A stretch of DNA of 64,000 bases from Ursus arctos (lineage: Eukaryota; Chordata; Mammalia; Carnivora; Ursidae): contig NW_026622908.1 of NCBI RefSeq assembly GCF_023065955.2, forward strand, positions 47,279,367-47,343,366. The letters are read 5' to 3'. The position numbers were made by a program, and so were the translations under genes. The notes under the pieces are model-generated. The model was not told the DNA's origin, did not search any database, and was given only the letters and a program-made list of their open reading frames with translations. Shown here piece after piece: positions 59,031 through 64,000 of the stretch (position 1 is its first letter; each line of letters starts with the position of its first letter).

Positions 59031-61110
59031 AAAACTCTCTATGAGGGAAATAGGAAAAGATTTGAACGTAAGTAAAGGCTTACCATGATCTTCTTGCACA
59101 GGAAGATTCTCCAGCAAAAACCATCAATTACTCCCCCATTAATCCACACATTTACTTCAACCCAGATAAAAGCCCCAACAGGACTCCATTTTGCAACTAA
59201 ACCAACGAATCAAGTGTGTGTTTGGGGGGGGGGTTGATAGTCAGTCATGGGGGGGACAGAAATACATGCACTTACGTTCCCTTCTGAACACCTGCGAATA
59301 AATAACGAGTTGAGCAGATAGAACCCCCCAGTTAAGAGAAGGAAAGAAAGCCCAACAGCCATGGCATATCGGAAATTGGAGAGAAAAGCGGTGTGCGTTT
59401 GCTGACTTGTGAAGAAGAAGCCGGGGTGCACACCGTGCTGGGGAGAACCCAGAGCAAGCGGACGGAAGGCTTGCCACCAGAAGAAAAGGTGTGCAGGGAC
59501 TTGGTCACGGGGGCCTCTGGGGCTGGGCACAGGGTGCAGGTGTGACTGGAACCTGGCAGATGGGTTGAAATTCCCTACAAGAAGAACTGAGATGCTTAGA
59601 TCGTCTTCCTGCTCATGGGGAAACCGAGGTAGGGAAACCAGGGGACACGGGCACGCTGAGTCCAAGAGAAATCGGGGGGTATGTGGAAGTAAACATAACA
59701 ATCTTTGAGACTCCAGCCTCTTCCTTCACTCCCTCTGACAGCCCCGGGAGCCAGTCATACCTTCCACCCACGAGAGTGAGTGATTCCTCTACGGAAAAAC
59801 AGAGTATCCCAGACAAGAGAGACACGGATTCTGCTGTCGGGGGGGATGGTCAATAGGGGAAGCCAAGGATCACCACGCTGTGGGAGCACGGCCACCCCAG
59901 GCGCCCTGGGCAGTATCTTCAGGCAGATGTGAAGATTTTTCATATCGAGCAGAGCCGTGAAACCACAGTAGTGGGCTGTCCAAAAGAAAAACACAGAGTA
60001 AGAGTGAGCTCTCGCAAGTGTAAGGTCTGGTAGCCAGAACAAGGACTTGGCAGAGAGGCCGAGAGCCAGCCTCGAGTAGCAATCCCAGGAAACAGAACGG
60101 GAAGGCAGAGATGAATCGTGGGAGAATCAGACACGGCGGTGGGGTCAGAGCCCCCGCTGAGGAGGCCCCTCGGCTCAAACAAGCAAACAGAAGCTATAGA
60201 GGGAGGAGAGGTGGAAAGAGAAGGACAGCACGGTGACAAAGATCTCCTTCAGGAATGTTCCCGTATGGAAGACCCCTGCTTCCACACCCACGGCCAGCAG
60301 CACGGCATCAGCACAACAGCTGGGGAAAAAGGAAGAGACCCAGAACCTGGGCACACGGGGTGAAAGGTCAGAAGAATGGTTTCCCAGGAAAGATCCTCAA
60401 AGCTTCCAGGGAGGAGAAGCCACAGATGGCACACACAGAGGCAGGAGTAAGTGTCCGGGTTCCCAACGGTCCCACCAAGAGCCAGAAGGAAATAGAGCAA
60501 TTCCATCCCTGTTCTGGGGGGAAATTTCTAGCCCAGAATTGTATATCTGGTTTGAAGTGAGAATTAAGGTTCATTCTCAGAAAGGCAGATTTTCTAACAT
60601 GGAACACCCATTGCTTTCTCCGTCCAGAAACTACAGGAGGAGGTGGTCCACCAAGGCAAGGAAGTAAACAGAATGAAATCGACGGGATCCACTGAATGGG
60701 AGATGAGTGTCAGGGAGGCAGAGGGCGTCTCCAGGACGAGGAGGAAGCAGCAGCCCCAGGCATCATCCCCAAGGAAACACAGCCGGAATTAGAGAACGCC
60801 CAGCGAGCCAGAACGGACTTCCCGGGATGAATCTGTGGACCGGTCCGGGAGTCAGTGCCGGGAGGGCGGGAGGCAGGGCAGTGAAGAGAGCCCACAGATA
60901 CCATTTAAACAGGAGCACCAATGGATGGATACCCAGTCATGTTGTTTACAACCAGCGGCTGAGCTCCTGGCAGAAGACACGGCTAGAAAACCTGAGAGGG
61001 TCGGAGCTGCACACTGCTGTCTCTGTTAGGGTTTGTGTTTGCTGCACGCTTGACACTGTTCATGTGTAACTTACGTCAAAGTAAAATGAGAGGAAAGAAA
61101 GAAGGAGGGA
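59031..61110. other. Unassigned DNA with an old LINE-like stretch
   Basis: 60490-60700 (TAGCCCAGAATTGTATATCT, ACAGGAGGAGGTGGTCCACC) resembles an ancient LINE fragment. No gene was recognised. 61111-61416 leads into the K7 promoter. Confidence 0.35.
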
Positions 61111-61416
61111 AGGTGGGAGGGAGCTGAGGGCGCAGTGGGTCCACCGGCCATGAGACACGTTGTAGGACCACAAGCACAATGTGGTACGTGGATGGACAGA
61201 CATTCGAGGAGAGCAAAACACAAGGTTCAGGGGTTTGAATTCTGAAAAAGCCCAGAGAATCCAGAGGTGGGACAGAAGCCAGATCCTGAATATAGACTTT
61301 TAGTCACTGCAGCTGACACAGGGATGACTGCAGGCAATCGTGAACAGAGTAAAAAAGCAAAAAATGTGACACAATTCTGAAGTTTGTAGTATCTATTTTT
61401 AGTATATGGCCAACAG

Positions 61417-61479
61417 AATTTCCCTGAGAACATAGCATAAACAAGCATAAGGAAGTGAACATATGCTCAGGTATATAAA
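61417..61479 (+). promoter_or_regulatory. K7 promoter: AATTTCCCTG, GGAAGTG, TATA
   Basis: AATTTCCCTG is at 61417-61426, GGAAGTG at 61451-61457 (34 nt start to start) and TATATAAA at 61472-61479. The GGAAGTG to TATA distance is the shortest of the seven. Confidence 0.77.
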
Positions 61480-61568
61480 GGGGTTCCCGGCCCAGGAGGC
61501 TCCACACCTGCACACCTGTGCTCTGCACCTGCTCCTCTGACCTGCTCCACCCTCAACCCACCAGAACC

Positions 61569-62258
61569 ATGAGCTGCTGTGGCTGTTCCGGAGGCTGTGG
61601 CTCCGGCTGTGGGGGCTGTGGCTCCGGCTGCGGGGGCTGTGGCTCCAGCTGCTGTGTGCCCGTCTGCTGCTGCAAGCCCGTATGCTGCTGTGTGCCAGCC
61701 TGTTCCTGCTCTAGCTGTGGGGGCTGTGGCTCGTGTGGGGGCTCCAAGGGGGGCTGTGGCTCGTGTGGGGGCTCCAAGGGGGGCTGTGGCTCGTGTGGGG
61801 GCTCCAAGGGGGGCTGTGGCTCATGTGGGGGCTGCAAGGGGGGCTGTGGCTCATGTGGGGGCTGCAAGGGAGGCTGTGGCTCATGTGGGGGCTCCAAGGG
61901 GGGCTGTGGCTCCTGTGGCTGTTCCCAGTCCAGCTGCTGTGTCCCCTGCTGCTCCCAGTCCAGCTGCTGTAAACCCTGCTGCTCCCAGTCCTGCTGCTGT
62001 GTCCCCTGCTGCTCCCAGTCCAGCTGCTGTAAGCCCTGCTGCTCCCAGTCCAGCTGCTGTGTCCCCTGCTGCTCCCAGTCCAGCTGCTGTGTCCCCTGCT
62101 GCTCCCAGTCCAGCTGCTGTGTCCCCTGCTGCTCCCAGTCCAGCTGCTGTAAGACCTGCTGCTCCCAGTCCAGCTGCTGTGTCCCCTGCTGCTCCCAGTC
62201 CAGCTGCTGTGTCCCCTGCTGCTCCCAGTCCAGCTGCTGCAAACCCTGCTGCTCCTAG
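61569..62258 (+). CDS. KRTAP5-like: K7: keratin-associated protein 5-like, 229 aa, early TAG
   Basis: The longest copy. Domains: head [10 protein letters not shown]; one [10 protein letters not shown] module at about residue 28; six GG(S/C)KGGCGSC units between residues 57 and 117, two of which have Cys in place of Ser; then eleven QSSCC(K/V)PCCS-type tail units. One unit has an extra Cys (QSCCC) and one has KT for KP. The frame stops at TAG 62256-62258, at the Gln codon of the last tail unit. Thirteen more codons ([13 protein letters not shown]) follow in frame to TGA 62298-62300 and are unchanged in their cysteines, so the stop looks recent or polymorphic. TATATAAA is 97 nt upstream; one extra base in the leader explains the difference. 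The protein should remain functional unless the CQCKI end is essential. Confidence 0.87.
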   Translation: MSCCGCSGGCGSGCGGCGSGCGGCGSSCCVPVCCCKPVCCCVPACSCSSCGGCGSCGGSKGGCGSCGGSKGGCGSCGGSKGGCGSCGGCKGGCGSCGGCKGGCGSCGGSKGGCGSCGCSQSSCCVPCCSQSSCCKPCCSQSCCCVPCCSQSSCCKPCCSQSSCCVPCCSQSSCCVPCCSQSSCCVPCCSQSSCCKTCCSQSSCCVPCCSQSSCCVPCCSQSSCCKPCCS

Positions 62259-62300
62259 TCAAGCTGCTGTGTCCCTGTTTGCTGCCAGTGCAAGATCTGA

Positions 62301-63360
62301 GGCTCTGACCACAGACCCCAGGTAGCTCCTAAAGACCTGTGTCTCCCCTCAAGTGACTGTAGATATATCCTGGACCCCCTAAACACTTCCTCTCCAGGTG
62401 CTGGACAAGTGGAGTCATCTGGCTTGGGACTTTTCCCCCATCCTTTGTGGGAAGGGAATGGACTATTCCCATACCCATTCCCTACAAAGGGATTCCATCC
62501 TCCAAGCACTTTTTCCTCTCTTCCTCACATGCCTTAATGCCTGAGTCAGACTCCATGGAAATGGCCCACAGGGCAAGGAGGTGGCTGAAATCCCCGTTTG
62601 TGATCATTTTATGTGACGCACCAAATCTTTGCTTCCACTGCTTGTTAGGAGCTCTGTGGTATTTGCATATAAAAGTCTCATGTACTTGGCCTGATTAACA
62701 CAAGTGTATTAAGATCCAAATGGATCTTGGTCCACCACTAAATAAACTCTCCACCCATAAGCCTTGGTCTTGCTGTGACTGTTTCCTTCCATCCTGTCTC
62801 ATTAACAATACAGACCATGTTTCCCTCGTCTCACTGCTTAAGGGGACCGCTGCTCCCAGTTGTTCACTGCTGTCATTCCACTGTGGGTGCAGTGGTCATT
62901 CCACACACACTTGTTACATTAATTAATGAAGGAATCGCTACACGCATGTATGGATGAGTAAAGAATTAATGAATGGATGAGTGAATGAAAGATTGTTTCT
63001 TATTAGTATAGAGGGAGCTCCAGCTGAGCCTAAGTGCGATTCAGAGTTTGTCTTTGTTGGAATAACGGATGCTGCTCCTTCCCCGTGAGATGGTGTGCCT
63101 CAGAAGGGATCCAACGTGTGATCTCTGTGCCCATCCAGGCCCCACGGCAAGAGTCAAGTCTAGGAAGAGGGAAGCGGGAAGCGAGGTGAAAGTGGTATAT
63201 GTTCCTGACATGTTCTGTAGGACAAAAATAGAAGTTGTCCTACATCAGGGACCAGACATGGTGTGGCTCCGCACAGGGGTGAGGAACACTCCATCTCTAG
63301 GCTCAGAGTTAGCAGGAACCAACCACTCATAGATGTCACAGCTTCGGTTCAGCACAGGGA
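62301..63360. other. K7 3' flank
   Basis: Contains the K7 AATAAA and an ATGAATGGATGAGTGAATGA-type short repeat near 62970. No gene was recognised. Confidence 0.4.
62741..62746 (+). promoter_or_regulatory. K7 polyadenylation signal
   Basis: AATAAA lies 483 nt past the TAG stop. Its context CTAAATAAAC is shared with K6. Confidence 0.55.
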
Positions 63361-63364
63361 GGAA

Positions 63365-64000
63365 CAGAAGGGGACTTCTTCCACCTGATCAAGGGCATCT
63401 ACCAAAAACCCACAGCTGACATCACACTTCATCGAGAAAGCCTGGATGTTTTCCTTCCATGTCAGGAACAAGAAAAGGATGTCCACCATTCACCACTTCC
63501 TTTCAACATTGCACTGAAGGTCTACCCAAGGTGATAAGGCAAAAGAAATCAATAAGGAGCACCCAGGTTGGGAAAGAAGAAGTGAAACTATTTCTATTTA
63601 CAGAACATATTATCTTGCATATAAAAAACTCCTAAGAAATACGCACACACACATATAAATGAATTCAGCAGGTTGCAGGATACAGCGTTAACATACAAAA
63701 GTCAGTTGTATTTCTATCCACTAGCAATGAGCAATCAGCATTTAAATTAAGAAAATAAAAAATACTAAAAAAACAAAAAAAATAAAAATAAATAAAGAAA
63801 ACAATCTCATCAAAAGGAACAAAATACTGAAGAATAAACTTAACCCAAAAAAATGCAAGACTTGCATACTGAAAACTGCAAAACATCATTGAAGAAGTTA
63901 AGAAGACCAAGATAAGTGGAAAGACATCCAGCATTCATGTACCAGAAGACATAATATTGTTAAAATGACAATCTTCCAAAAACTGGCAGACTGAATGCAA
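63365..64000 (+). mobile_element. L1 ORF2 fragment running off the window
   Basis: AAGGGCATCTACCAAAAACC, ACAGCTGACATCACACTTCA, AGTTGTATTTCTATCCACTA and GCAATGAGCAATCAGC follow the L1 ORF2 reverse transcriptase region in sense. It is broken by stops and continues past the right edge. Confidence 0.8.

Overview
The window looks like nuclear DNA from a carnivoran mammal, probably an arctoid such as a bear or a pinniped. The inference rests on about thirteen tRNA-derived Can-SINEs (motif GGCGCCTGGGTGGCTCAG, TC-rich 3' part, AATAAATAAA tail). One copy at 32388 has the GGCACAGCGGTTAAGCGTCT form that I associate with bears and pinnipeds. The species cannot be fixed from sequence alone.

The only genes I recognise are seven single-exon keratin-associated proteins of the ultra-high-sulphur KRTAP5 type, all starting M-S/G-C-C-G-C-S. 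In order they are K1 (-, 11502-11933, 143 aa), K2 (+, 20544-21077, 177 aa), K3 (+, 30478-30582, 34 aa), K4 (+, 38355-38459, 34 aa), K5 (+, 46511-47002, 163 aa), K6 (-, 54511-55062, 183 aa) and K7 (+, 61569-62258, 229 aa). They sit 7 to 10 kb apart, and K1 and K6 are inverted. Each has a TATA box 96 nt upstream of its ATG (97 in K7, 82 in K3), a closely related 5' leader and, in most cases, an AATAAA 370-560 nt past the stop. By family knowledge the products are disulphide cross-linked matrix proteins of the hair cuticle and shaft.

The copies differ in instructive ways. K1, K2 and K6 carry two copies of the [10 protein letters not shown] module and K5 and K7 carry one. K3 and K4 are 34-residue micro-KRTAPs with full promoters. 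K2 and K7 both stop at the same codon of the last tail repeat, 13 residues before the family terminus. K1 loses the final CKI. K5 and K6 keep the canonical CQCKI end.

The remaining sequence is intergenic. 1-1800 holds a MER5A-like fragment and an old antisense L1, followed by a PGAM1 retropseudogene (about 1880-2640). 2.6-11 kb is mostly GC-rich unassigned DNA with an MLT1-like LTR and a CpG-rich patch with paired CRE sites. 12-20 kb holds SINEs, a twin-primed L1, an antisense L1 and an 18-bp minisatellite split by a SINE. 22.8-26.8 kb is a nested L1/LTR/SINE stack. 27-38 kb is GC-rich with LTRs, SINEs and a GA-rich satellite. 38-46 kb has MIR, LTR, paired SINEs and a recent L1. 49.4-52.5 kb is another L1 with nested SINEs. 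55.9-57 kb is an antisense L1 3' end from which a 61-bp minisatellite has expanded. The window ends inside an L1 ORF2 fragment. Most long open frames outside the KRTAP genes are shadows of repeats or of the KRTAP frames.
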